Source: Azospirillum oryzae | GTDB taxonomy: Bacteria > Pseudomonadota > Alphaproteobacteria > Azospirillales > Azospirillaceae | Length of the DNA stretch: 64,000 nt | NCBI RefSeq assembly: GCF_900177515.1 | Contig: NZ_FXAK01000002.1 | Coordinates: forward strand, 172,001 to 236,000 | Direction of reading: 5' to 3' | Notes under the pieces: generated by a model | Database searches by the model: none | What the model saw: the letters and a program-made list of their open reading frames with translations, nothing else | What the model was told of the DNA's origin: nothing | Shown here: in pieces, positions 1 through 8,185 of the stretch | Numbering within the stretch: the first letter of the stretch is position 1 | Layout: each line of letters begins with the position of its first letter | Position numbers and translations under genes: made by a program

Positions 1-228
1 GAGGACGTGGAGCCGGAGGTCGGCGTGCATTCGCTGATGCCGGAGGATGTCGTCATGCTCTGTTCCGACGGGCTGAACGGCATGCTGCCGGACGGGCTGA
101 TCGCCCGCATCCTGCGGGAGGAGCCGGATCCGGCCCGCGCCGCCGCCACCCTGGTCGAGGCGGCCAACGCCGCCGGCGGTCAGGACAACGTCACCGTTGT
201 GGTCGGACGCTTCGCCGCAACGGCGTGA
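1..228 (+). CDS. PP2C-family protein phosphatase, C-terminal fragment
   Basis: This is the 3' end of a gene cut by the window edge; frame 1 is open from base 1. The fragment carries two late PP2C signatures: an aspartate in LCSDGL and the terminal GGQDNVTVVV block, where Asp helps hold the catalytic Mn/Mg ions. Enzymes of this family remove phosphate from Ser/Thr residues in the cytoplasm, often opposing a partner kinase. It ends 9 bp from the convergent end of a membrane-anchored kinase-like gene, which suggests a functional pair. The N-terminal half is not visible, so it cannot be told whether this is a stand-alone phosphatase or one fused to other domains. The family call is secure. Confidence 0.85.
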   Translation, partial: EDVEPEVGVHSLMPEDVVMLCSDGLNGMLPDGLIARILREEPDPARAAATLVEAANAAGGQDNVTVVVGRFAATA

Positions 229-237
229 TGCCGTTCG

Positions 238-1833
238 TCAGGGGCCGGTGGCGATGAATCGCGCATCCGCCAGCGGGGCCGGAGCGTCGTCCGGCAAGGT
301 CGCCAGCGCGTCCGTCAGGGCGGCCAGATAGTCGGCCGCGGGCTCCTGCTCCGGCCGCGGGGTCGGGAACAGCGGCGCCGCCGTGGCGATGGTCAGCAGC
401 ATCTCGGTGCCGAAGGGCGGGCCGATGGTCCAGTACCGGTCGCTCTGCGGCTTGCCGTCCCCGGCCTTTTCCCCAAGCCGACGCGACGCACCGGCCGCCA
501 GTGCCGATCCGCTGTCCGACGGGTTGGGCAGCAGATGGACGACGCTGCCGTCGATGGTGAAGTAATCGACCTGCAACTGCACCGGCCGGGCGGGCGCCCG
601 GATCTCCAGAACCAGCGGGTCGCCGGCACTGAGATCCGGCCCGTCCAGCACGCTCGCCGCCAACGGTTCCGCCAGCCCGCGATTGGCGTCCAGCGCCGTG
701 GCGACGCTGCCCAGGGGCGCACAGAACTGCGCATCCGCGCCGGCGAGGTCGAAGCCATGGTCCCAGCCGGCGGCCAGCGCCTCGACCGTCTCGCGCACCT
801 CCGTCTCCGCCCGCTCCCCCGCCACCGTCCCGGAGACCAGCAGCCGGCCGCCGGTCTTCTCCACCGTGACCAGCGCACAGGGGACGGCGCGCAGCGCCTT
901 TTCCATCGCCGCGACCGGCGGCTGCCTGCTCGCCACCGGCGGGGCGGGCGGCGCGGAGGGAGTGACAGCGGGGGGCGGCGCGGGTGGGGCGATCGGCGCC
1001 GATTCTGCGGTCGGTCCCTCCGTTACGGTGCGGGGTGGGGAGGGAGGATTCACGAACATCATGGCAGCGGCAGCCAAGCCACCCGCCAGAACCACTCCGC
1101 CGGCCCACCACGTCCAGCGGGTGGAGCGCACAGGCGCGGCGGCCTGGAGGTTGGAGGCTCCGGTCAGACCGCTCACTGCAAGATGCAGCGAAGCAACATC
1201 CGGGAAAGTGCCGCCGTCCCGCAGATCCGCCAGCATGGCCGCGACTGCCGGCCGGTCCTCATGCCCCGCCAGCACCCGCTCCGTCAGCCGGGCGGCAGCC
1301 TCCAGATCGCCCCTGCGGTCCGCGTTCGCCGCAGTCAGCGCCGCCCGCCCAAAACCGCCGACCACGGCCGCCGAGCCGCTGTGGCGGATGACCCCGGCGG
1401 TCAGCGCGCCATGCGCGACCCCGGCCCGGTGGGCGGCGGTCAGCGCGTCCAGCACGCGGTCGAGCGTCGCGACCGCCTCGTCCCACGGCAACGGACCGCC
1501 GTCCAGACGCGCGGCAAGCGTCGGGCCTTCAGCCGGGGTGGTGGCGACGAAGGCTGTACCGGCATGTTCGCCCGACGCCAGGATGGCGGGGATCGCAGGG
1601 TGGGACAGCTGGGCCGCGGCTGTCGCCATCTGCCGGAACCGCTCCAGCCCGGCGGCATCGGCACACAGGCGGGCCAGCGGCACCGTCCACAGTTCCACCG
1701 CCTGACCATGGGCGTCCAGCGCGCGGTGCAGCCGGGCATCGCCGTCCCGCCCGATCACGTCGAGCAGCCGGTAACGGCCAAGCCGCCGTTCCTTCTCCTT
1801 CGTCGATTCGGTCGCCGTCCCGCCGCGTCGCAT
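238..1833 (-). CDS. Membrane-anchored pseudokinase with DUF4384-like C-terminal domain
   Basis: A 531-residue protein. Residues about 19-225 follow the Ser/Thr kinase fold (GRYRLLDVIGRDGDARLHRA at the nucleotide loop), but key residues are missing: the beta-3 lysine is absent (VELWTVPL), the HRD loop reads AHGALTAGVI and the DFG position reads GGFG. It is therefore probably catalytically dead. One membrane helix lies near residues 240-262, followed by a Pro/Ala-rich linker and a periplasmic domain. Residues about 400-490 (LEIRAP...VDYFTIDGSVVHLLPNP) resemble DUF4384, which is known next to bacterial kinase domains. I chose the ATG at 1833 because GAGGAG lies 5 bases upstream; an ATG at 1887 would add 18 residues. 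It converges on a PP2C gene. Kinase ancestry is clear; the role (sensor or scaffold) is inferred. Confidence 0.75.
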   Translation of the reverse strand: MRRGGTATESTKEKERRLGRYRLLDVIGRDGDARLHRALDAHGQAVELWTVPLARLCADAAGLERFRQMATAAAQLSHPAIPAILASGEHAGTAFVATTPAEGPTLAARLDGGPLPWDEAVATLDRVLDALTAAHRAGVAHGALTAGVIRHSGSAAVVGGFGRAALTAANADRRGDLEAAARLTERVLAGHEDRPAVAAMLADLRDGGTFPDVASLHLAVSGLTGASNLQAAAPVRSTRWTWWAGGVVLAGGLAAAAMMFVNPPSPPRTVTEGPTAESAPIAPPAPPPAVTPSAPPAPPVASRQPPVAAMEKALRAVPCALVTVEKTGGRLLVSGTVAGERAETEVRETVEALAAGWDHGFDLAGADAQFCAPLGSVATALDANRGLAEPLAASVLDGPDLSAGDPLVLEIRAPARPVQLQVDYFTIDGSVVHLLPNPSDSGSALAAGASRRLGEKAGDGKPQSDRYWTIGPPFGTEMLLTIATAAPLFPTPRPEQEPAADYLAALTDALATLPDDAPAPLADARFIATGP

Positions 1834-2046
1834 CCCCACTCCTCGAACTGAGCCGCTGGTATAGCCGCAGCGCGGCGCGGCGGCCAAGCCCCGGGACAGC
1901 CGTCCACAAGTTTCTATCCCGATGGCCGACCCCTACGAAAGGCAGGGTCTTGTGACCACGAACGGCCGGTAACCTTTCGTTAGCCACGACAGGCGACTCT
2001 GGCGTCGCGAACCGCTTATGCGATCCCCGGCGCGGAGCCCTCTGCC

Positions 2047-3708
2047 TTGCCCCACACCTCTTCCCAGTCCAAACCGTCGGCCCCCAACGCGTCCTGGCTG
2101 AACGGGGCGGCGCTCTACCAGATCTATCCGCTCAGCTTCCGCGACAGCGGCGGCGACGGCTGGGGCGACCTCGACGGCGTGATCGAGGGGCTGGACCATG
2201 TCGCCTCGCTGGGTGTCGACGGGGTGTGGATCAGCCCCTTCTATCCGTCGCCGCGCACCGACTTCGGCTATGACGTCGCCGACCACCGGGCGGTGGACCC
2301 GCGCATGGGCAACCTCGCCGTCTTCGAGCGGTTGATAGAGCGCACCCATGGGCTGGGGCTGAAGGTGCTGGTCGATCTGGTCTGCGGCCACACCTCCAAC
2401 GCCCATCCCTGGTTCGTCGACAGCCGGCGGTCGCGGGACGGCGACAAGTCCGACTGGTATGTCTGGGCCGATGCCAAGCCCGACGGCACCGCGCCCAACA
2501 ACTGGCTGTCGGTGTTCGGCGGCGCCGCCTGGACCTGGGAGCCGCGGCGGCGGCAGTACTACCTGCACCATTTCCTGGCCAGCCAGCCGGCGCTGAACCT
2601 GCACCACCCGGCGGTGATGGACGCGCTGTGCGAGACGGCGGAATTCTGGATGGAGCGCGGTGTCGACGGCTTCCGCATCGACGCCGTTGATTTCTTCGCC
2701 CATGACCCACAGCTGCGCTCCAACCCGGCCACCGTCTGGCGCGAGGCCGAACCGCCGCTGAAGCCCTTCGCCCTGCAACAGCATGTCTACGACATGATGC
2801 ACCCGGCCATCGGCGGCATCCTGTCCCGCCTGCGCGAGACGGTGGAGCGCTATCCCGGCCGCGTCCTGCTGGGCGAGCTGTCGAGCCAGCCCGGCGCCGG
2901 CCAGCGCATCGCCGCCTACTGCACGCCGCAGGGGCTCCACGCCGCCTACACCCTGTCGTTGGCGAAACAGCCCTTCAGCGCCAAGGGCTTCGCCCAGGCC
3001 TTGAGCGCCGCGGGGCGGCCGGAGTCGATCTGCTGGAGCCTGTCCAACCACGATGTGGAGCGCGCCGCCAGCCGCTGGCTGCCCGCCGGTGCCGATCCGC
3101 AGTCGTTCAACGCCCTGCTGGCGATGCTGGCGGCGGCGCTGCCCGGCACCGTCTGCCTCTATCAGGGGGAGGAGCTGGCCCTGCCCAACGCAGTGCTGGA
3201 GCAGCACCAGTTGCGCGACCCCTTCGGCATCACCTACTGGCCCGATTTCCAGGGCCGCGACGGCAGCCGCACGCCCATGCCCTGGCGCGCCGCCGAGCCC
3301 CACGCCGGCTTCACCAATGCCGAGCCTTGGCTGCCGGTGCCCGACGCCCATCTCGACCTCGCGGTGGACCGGCAGGAGCGGACCGCCGGCAGCCCGCTGA
3401 CGGTGTGGCGTGCGGCGCTCTCCCTGCGCCGCGACCTGGAGGCGCTGCGCGCCGGCTCCGTCACCGCCGTGGAGGAGCATGGCGACCTGCTGTCCTTCGA
3501 ACGGACATCCGGGGAGGACCGCCTTCTCGCCGTCTTCAACATGGCCGACCGGCCGGCGGAATTCGCCCTGCGCGGCCGCGGAGATCTGGAGGAGCTGCCT
3601 GTCCCGCGCGCTCCGGGTGCCCTGCCGCCGGAACTGACCGCCGTCGGCCGGATGCTGGTGATGCCGCCGCTGTCGGTCTTCCTGGGACGGCTGCGCACCA
3701 CCTCCTGA
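2047..3708 (+). CDS. GH13 alpha-glucosidase / alpha-amylase family protein
   Basis: A 553-residue cytoplasmic glycoside hydrolase of the alpha-amylase superfamily. The (beta/alpha)8 barrel begins at ALYQIYPLSFRDSGGDGWGD. Catalytic motifs in order are GVDGFRIDAVD (nucleophile Asp), LLGELSSQPG (acid/base Glu) and SLSNHDVERA (transition-state Asp). The QIYPLSF start and the length fit oligo-1,6-glucosidase / alpha-glucosidase enzymes (GH13_23/31-like) that release glucose from alpha-linked oligosaccharides. The start codon appears to be TTG at 2047, with GCGGAG about nine bases upstream. No sugar transporter or LacI regulator adjoins it, so the substrate (maltose, sucrose or isomaltose) is open. 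The trehalose and alpha-glucan genes about 30 kb away could share a pathway with it. Confidence 0.85.
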   Translation: MPHTSSQSKPSAPNASWLNGAALYQIYPLSFRDSGGDGWGDLDGVIEGLDHVASLGVDGVWISPFYPSPRTDFGYDVADHRAVDPRMGNLAVFERLIERTHGLGLKVLVDLVCGHTSNAHPWFVDSRRSRDGDKSDWYVWADAKPDGTAPNNWLSVFGGAAWTWEPRRRQYYLHHFLASQPALNLHHPAVMDALCETAEFWMERGVDGFRIDAVDFFAHDPQLRSNPATVWREAEPPLKPFALQQHVYDMMHPAIGGILSRLRETVERYPGRVLLGELSSQPGAGQRIAAYCTPQGLHAAYTLSLAKQPFSAKGFAQALSAAGRPESICWSLSNHDVERAASRWLPAGADPQSFNALLAMLAAALPGTVCLYQGEELALPNAVLEQHQLRDPFGITYWPDFQGRDGSRTPMPWRAAEPHAGFTNAEPWLPVPDAHLDLAVDRQERTAGSPLTVWRAALSLRRDLEALRAGSVTAVEEHGDLLSFERTSGEDRLLAVFNMADRPAEFALRGRGDLEELPVPRAPGALPPELTAVGRMLVMPPLSVFLGRLRTTS

Positions 3709-3860
3709 CCCCCCTCGAAAGGCAGGCATGCACATTTATGCGATGCAGGGGCCGGCAGCGGATGCTTTGTTACACTCTCGCCTAAGTCGCTGTAATTCCC
3801 TGATTCATCGCGGGTCTTGGAAATCGTCAGCAATAGCAATAATCTTGCGGAGTAGCGGGA

Positions 3861-4961
3861 GTGGAAAGAAGAGCGTTTCTCACCAAGGCCGGTGTCGGTG
3901 CCGTTTCGACCGTTGCCGCCTCGACCCTCGCGGCCCCGGCCATCGCGCAGACCCAGCCGTCAATCCAGTGGCGCCTGGCTTCGAGCTTCCCGAAGAGCAC
4001 CGACATCCTCGTCGGAACGTCCGAGATGATCGCCAAGCGCGTGTCCGAGGCGACCGACGGCAAATTCCAGATCCGCGTCCATGCCGCCGGTGAGATCGTC
4101 CCCGGCCTGCAGGTGCTGGACGCCGTCCAGAACGGCACGGTCCAGTGCGGCCACACCTGCGGCTATTACTATGTCGGCAAGGACCCGACCTTCGCCTTCG
4201 ACACCGCCATCCCCTTCGGGCCCAACGCCCGCCAGCAGAACGCTTGGTACCAGTATGGCGGCGGCCAGGAGGTGATGCGGACCTTCTTCGCCAAGCATGG
4301 CATCGTCCAGTTCCCGGCCGGCAACACCGGCGCCCAGATGGGCGGCTGGTACCGCAAGGAGATCAAGTCGCTGGCCGACTTCAACGGCCTGAAGATCCGC
4401 ATTGCCGGCATCACCGGCCAGATCATGGCCAAGCTGGGCGCCGCCCCGACCCAGATCGCCGGCAGCGACATCTACCCGGCGCTGGAAAAGGGCACCATCG
4501 ACGCCGTCGAGTTCGTCGGCCCCTATGACGACGAGAAGCTGGGCTTCGTCCAGGTCGCCAAATACTACTATTATCCGGGCTGGTGGGAAGGCGGGCCGCA
4601 GGTCTCGCTCTACATCAACCAGAAGGAATGGGACGCGCTGCCCAAATCCTATCAGGCGATCCTGACAGCGGCCTGCGCCGAGGCGAACAGCGCGATGACC
4701 GCCCGCTACGACGCGGAGAACGCCAAGGCGCTGAAGCGTCTGGTCGCCAAGGGCGCCCTGCTTCGCCCCTATCCGCGCGACCTGATGGAAGCCGCCCACA
4801 AGATCGCCTACGAGCTGTACGACGACATCGCGAAGACCAATCCGGACTTCAAGGCCGTCTACGACAGCTGGAAGCCCTTCCTGGACGAGGTGCAGCTGTG
4901 GTTCCGCGTCGCGGAGCTGCCCTACGACAACTTCATGCAGACGGCCGGCCGCAGCAAGTAA
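3861..4961 (+). CDS. TRAP transporter solute-binding protein, DctP/TakP type
   Basis: A 366-residue periplasmic binding protein. The N-terminus (MERRAFLTKAGVGAVSTVAA, ending APAIAQ) looks like a Tat-style or Sec signal peptide. The mature part has DctP-family features, including the conserved substrate-carboxylate Arg region (FNGLKIRIAG) and GNTGAQMGGWYRKEI. It also has EFVGPYDDEKLGF, which is typical of TakP proteins that bind 2-oxo acids such as pyruvate. The start is GTG at 3861 with AGTAGCGGGA just upstream. TRAP transporters need DctQ and DctM membrane subunits, and neither is adjacent; a good terminator follows the gene. It is therefore an orphan binding protein that probably works with a transporter encoded elsewhere. 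The family is secure; the ligand is inferred. Confidence 0.9.
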   Translation: MERRAFLTKAGVGAVSTVAASTLAAPAIAQTQPSIQWRLASSFPKSTDILVGTSEMIAKRVSEATDGKFQIRVHAAGEIVPGLQVLDAVQNGTVQCGHTCGYYYVGKDPTFAFDTAIPFGPNARQQNAWYQYGGGQEVMRTFFAKHGIVQFPAGNTGAQMGGWYRKEIKSLADFNGLKIRIAGITGQIMAKLGAAPTQIAGSDIYPALEKGTIDAVEFVGPYDDEKLGFVQVAKYYYYPGWWEGGPQVSLYINQKEWDALPKSYQAILTAACAEANSAMTARYDAENAKALKRLVAKGALLRPYPRDLMEAAHKIAYELYDDIAKTNPDFKAVYDSWKPFLDEVQLWFRVAELPYDNFMQTAGRSK

Positions 4962-4984
4962 CAGTGCTGATGGACTGAGTGAAA

Positions 4985-5012
4985 CAGGGGGTGGCTGAGC
5001 GGCCACCCCCTG
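4985..5012 (+). terminator. Hairpin terminator after the TRAP binding protein gene
   Basis: A perfect 11-bp stem (cagggggtggc / gccaccccctg) with a 6-base loop begins 24 bp past the stop codon. It lacks a clean T-tract, so termination strength is uncertain, but its position fits a transcription end for the single gene. Confidence 0.65.
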
Positions 5013-5389
5013 CATGAATCTGTTGTGCCTTTCCGGATTTACCTCTGTCCGGCCCCGCCGTGGGCTGATTTGTAGGGCATCGCGAATACAAGCTCTTTGA
5101 TCATCGGCATGGTCGACCTAAACGGTTGAGGCGCTAACTACCAGAACCGCCCAGCCCATATACTCAATTGGGCTTCGCTGTACACCATCGACCGCTTCTT
5201 CATGCCGATCCGGCACAGCCCCCGACGGCTGTAACGCCCGATCTCGCCAACTCTTCAGACGGGGCATCTGGCGCGGCTACGCGCCGGAGATGGTCGGCAA
5301 GTGCCTCGATCATGGAAAGCTTCGCGGGAACAACGACGATGAGGGCCCTGTTGCCTGTCATTGGGCAGAATCAAACAGAGGAAGCCGCA
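5013..5389. other. Intergenic stretch with no recognised gene
   Basis: About 375 bases with more A+T than the flanks. The reading frame of the following DUF305 gene stays open back to 5168, but its upstream translation resembles no known protein and has no ribosome binding site. Short fragments might be decayed coding sequence, but I cannot identify a parent gene or insertion-sequence ends. The promoter of the downstream gene must lie here. Confidence 0.5.
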
Positions 5390-5959
5390 ATGTCACGCGA
5401 ACGGGATCATCATGAGAAAATGATGAATATGGGCTGGGGACGGTTCGCGGCAATGATCGCAACCTCCACGTTCATCATGTTCTTTTTGATGTATCAACTC
5501 GTTTATTCGCTCGATCATGCCCTGTTCAGCATAAATCGGATGGTTTCTTCACTCGTCATGGCCTGCGTCATGACAATCGTGATGCTTGGCTTCATGTGGT
5601 CTATGTACAGGGGGATGTTTACCAAGATTGCCGTGCTGGTGGCCGCCATTCTGGTCGGATCTGCACTCCTCTACGTGAACCGTAGTCAAGGTCTGGTCGA
5701 CGATCTCAATTTCATGAAGTCGATGATCCCGCACCATTCCATTGCCATCAACAACGCAAGCAATGCGAGCATCAGCGACCCCCGCGTGCGCAGGCTCGCG
5801 GACCAAATCATCGAATCACAGGTCCGTGAGATCGCCGAGATGAAGCTGCTCATTGACGAAATTGCGAACAATGGCAAGCGCGGGAGCCAGCCCCTGCCGG
5901 CCCGACCGGCTCAGATCACTCCCGATATGGAGCGGCAGATACAAGAGGCGGTTCAATAG
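5390..5959 (+). CDS. DUF305 domain membrane protein
   Basis: A 189-residue protein with three predicted membrane helices (about residues 18-40, 50-70 and 78-96) followed by a soluble DUF305 domain. The domain motif MIPHHSIAI carries the paired histidines at 115-116 that mark the family. DUF305 proteins are often found with copper or other metal-resistance genes and are suspected metal binders, but no metal genes adjoin this one. The start at 5390 is supported by AGAGGA seven bases upstream; the in-frame extension to 5168 is rejected. Codon use is less GC-biased than in neighbouring genes (many A/T third positions), which suggests fairly recent acquisition. The domain call is firm; the function is unknown. 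Confidence 0.85.
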   Translation: MSRERDHHEKMMNMGWGRFAAMIATSTFIMFFLMYQLVYSLDHALFSINRMVSSLVMACVMTIVMLGFMWSMYRGMFTKIAVLVAAILVGSALLYVNRSQGLVDDLNFMKSMIPHHSIAINNASNASISDPRVRRLADQIIESQVREIAEMKLLIDEIANNGKRGSQPLPARPAQITPDMERQIQEAVQ

Positions 5960-6136
5960 CGCCATCGACTAAGGCGGACCATTTTGGCGATCGGCAGCAA
6001 AAAGTCGCTCTCCTTTAATTTCCAGGCCGAGGAGAGACGCTTCGATTGGTGCCGCACGCCATCCGGCTTGCGGCACCTTCTGGGCAAAGCCCGTGCCCAT
6101 TCGGCCGCCCCCATTTTTCTGTCAGGCCGGCCCCTG

Positions 6137-8185
6137 TCAGGCCAGATAGTTCAGCAGCGACAGCTTCTGCGTCTGGCCGGCGACGGTGTAGGTCGCCTGC
6201 TGGACGTTCATCGCGCTGCTCAGCCGCGCCGCGACCTCGGTCTGGTCGATGCCTTCGATCTTGGCGATGCGGTCGGTCAGGGTGGCGATCGAGTCGGTGT
6301 GGGCGTTCTTGGTGGTTTCCAGCGTGGCGGCGTCGGACGCGACCTTGGCGTGGATCGACCGGATCTGGTCGGTCGCCTGGGTCAGCATCTCGCGCGCCTG
6401 GGTGCTGTACTCCGTCCATTTGCCGGGATTGGCCGCCGCCGTCCGCACCAGCTGCATCGCCTTCACCAGGGTCTGGAACGCCTTGTCGTCGGCGCTGACG
6501 CCATAGGTCAGGTTCAGGTTGTCGTCGATGGTCACCTGTGACTTGCGGTACGCCTCGGCGTTCTTGCCCTTGGTCAGATATTCGGAATCGTAGAAGGGCA
6601 GGTCGGGCGGCTCGGCATAGGGGACATCGATCAGGCTGTCCTGCTCCGGCGGCAGGGTCCCGACCGAGATGGTGTTCTCCAGCGACCCGTTCGTCACCTT
6701 GGCACTGGTCGAGAACAGCGAGCTGCGGTTGGGATGATTGGGATCGGCGTTGGCCGTGCTGGTCAGCGCGATGCCGGGGCCGTTGCCGACCGCGTCGATG
6801 GTGACCGGCGGGGCCGGGTTCAGGTTGCCGAACTGCTGGCGCAGCTTGTCGGCCACCTGGCTGACGTCGGTGACGCCGGCGGCATAGTCGGTGTCGCTGA
6901 CCGTGTAGCGCACCGTGTAGGTCTGGTAGGGCGGCAGGTCGCGCGGCTCGTTGGGATTCTTCGTGTAGTAGTTCTGGTTGTACGGATCGTCGGGATCGCC
7001 GACCGCGACCGTGAATTCGAAGGTGTCGCCGATGTCCACCGCGGCACCGTTCAGGGTGAAGCTGTCGACCTGCGGCAGGGCGGTCGTCGGCGCCTGGGTG
7101 GTGGTCGGCGCGGTGACGCTGTTCTCCACCGTGGCGGAGTTGATGACGCGGGCCGACAGGTCGAACTTCTGCCCCGGATCCTGGCCGACCAGCGTGATGA
7201 TGCCGTTGGCGGTCGACACCGTCATCGGCAGCGGCGGGCTGGCGGCGTTGATCTGGGTGGTCAGGGTCTGGGCGACGAAGGTCAGCGTCTTCGGGTCGGT
7301 GGCCTGGATCTGGTAGCCGAAGGTCTGACCGGAAACCGTCACCTCGAAATAATCGTCGACGTTCACCACGGCGCCGTTCAGCGTGATCTTGCTGGTCTGC
7401 TTCGTCGCCATCAGATCGGTGACCGGTTCCGTTCCGAACCGCGAGCCGGAGAACAGATAGCGGTCGCCGAAGCGCTGGTTCATCAGCGCCTGGATGTCGC
7501 GCATGGCGCCCTCGGCGCGGTCCTTCACCTGATCGGCCTGCGGGAAGGTGACGGAGAAGCTGCTGCTCGCCGAGGCCTTCAGCGTGTCGAAGCTGAGGTT
7601 CAGGATCGCGCCCTCGCCGGGGCCGCCGGAGATGTTGAAATTGTATCCCTTGCCGTCGTTGGGCGGGGTGGTGCCCAGATTGATGGCGCGGGTGGTCTTG
7701 CCGCCCAGCCCGTCGGTCACCGTCACGTCGAAGGTGCCGTTCGGGCCCTGCTGCGACGGAACCGCGGTGACGGTGTATTTGGCGCCGACCGTCAGCTTCG
7801 ACTTGGCGGCGTCGACCGACATCTTCATCCCGTCGGGATTGGTGTTGATCGGCGTGGCCACGCTGGCCGGACCCGGCTCGAACGGCATCGTGGTGCTGGA
7901 GGTCCAGCTCGACACGATCGATTCCAGCGAGGTCAGCACCTTGTCGGTCGCCTGCACGCGCGGCGCCGCCATGTTGATGCTCTGGACGTAATTGTCCTTC
8001 TTCGCCATCTCCGACCGCAGGTCCAGAAGCTTCTGCACCTCCGGGCCGTAGGCGTTGAGATCGACCGACTTCTTGCCCGTGGTCAGCTGTTCGGACAGCC
8101 GGTTGATGTCGTTCTGGCCCCCGGACAGGTTCCGGACAAGGCTCAGATATTTCGAGTAGCTGCTGACTCCCGTTATCGAGCTCAT
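6137..8185 (-). CDS. flgL: Flagellar hook-filament junction protein FlgL, enlarged
   Basis: Hook-associated protein 3 forms the second junction layer between hook and filament outside the cell. The N-terminus has the flagellin-like coiled region (VSSYSKYLSLVRNLSGGQND, then RLSEQLTTGKKS). The C-terminal region returns to the D0/D1 helices and ends SLLNYLA. At 682 residues it is about twice the common FlgL length. The excess is a central insertion including two copies (about residues 265-348 and 372-497) of a beta-rich module that also occurs in FlgE here. Its ATG overlaps the flgK stop by 4 bp, so the two are translationally coupled. It is the last gene of the flgE-flgK-flgL set on the minus strand. 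The family call is secure from both termini and the gene order. Confidence 0.93.
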   Translation of the reverse strand: MSSITGVSSYSKYLSLVRNLSGGQNDINRLSEQLTTGKKSVDLNAYGPEVQKLLDLRSEMAKKDNYVQSINMAAPRVQATDKVLTSLESIVSSWTSSTTMPFEPGPASVATPINTNPDGMKMSVDAAKSKLTVGAKYTVTAVPSQQGPNGTFDVTVTDGLGGKTTRAINLGTTPPNDGKGYNFNISGGPGEGAILNLSFDTLKASASSSFSVTFPQADQVKDRAEGAMRDIQALMNQRFGDRYLFSGSRFGTEPVTDLMATKQTSKITLNGAVVNVDDYFEVTVSGQTFGYQIQATDPKTLTFVAQTLTTQINAASPPLPMTVSTANGIITLVGQDPGQKFDLSARVINSATVENSVTAPTTTQAPTTALPQVDSFTLNGAAVDIGDTFEFTVAVGDPDDPYNQNYYTKNPNEPRDLPPYQTYTVRYTVSDTDYAAGVTDVSQVADKLRQQFGNLNPAPPVTIDAVGNGPGIALTSTANADPNHPNRSSLFSTSAKVTNGSLENTISVGTLPPEQDSLIDVPYAEPPDLPFYDSEYLTKGKNAEAYRKSQVTIDDNLNLTYGVSADDKAFQTLVKAMQLVRTAAANPGKWTEYSTQAREMLTQATDQIRSIHAKVASDAATLETTKNAHTDSIATLTDRIAKIEGIDQTEVAARLSSAMNVQQATYTVAGQTQKLSLLNYLA
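6695..7393 (-). repeat. Two beta-rich repeat modules inside FlgL
   Basis: The first module has ITLNGAVVNVDDYFEVTV, later QTLTTQINAASPPLP, then GQDPGQKFDLSARV. The second has DSFTLNGAAVDIGDTFEFTV and, after a longer loop, SQVADKLRQQFG. The same order of elements (a V-x-[VI]-[GD]-D-x-[FY] strand, an aromatic strand, an L..QIN helix, a closing T-rich strand) recurs in FlgE. The boundaries are my estimates by eye. Confidence 0.65.

Noticed and set aside
5168-5389. N-terminal extension of the DUF305 protein, or an insertion-sequence remnant
   Set aside because: No ribosome binding site, no similarity to known proteins and no inverted repeats or transposase motifs could be seen; the internal ATG at 5390 has a good ribosome binding site.
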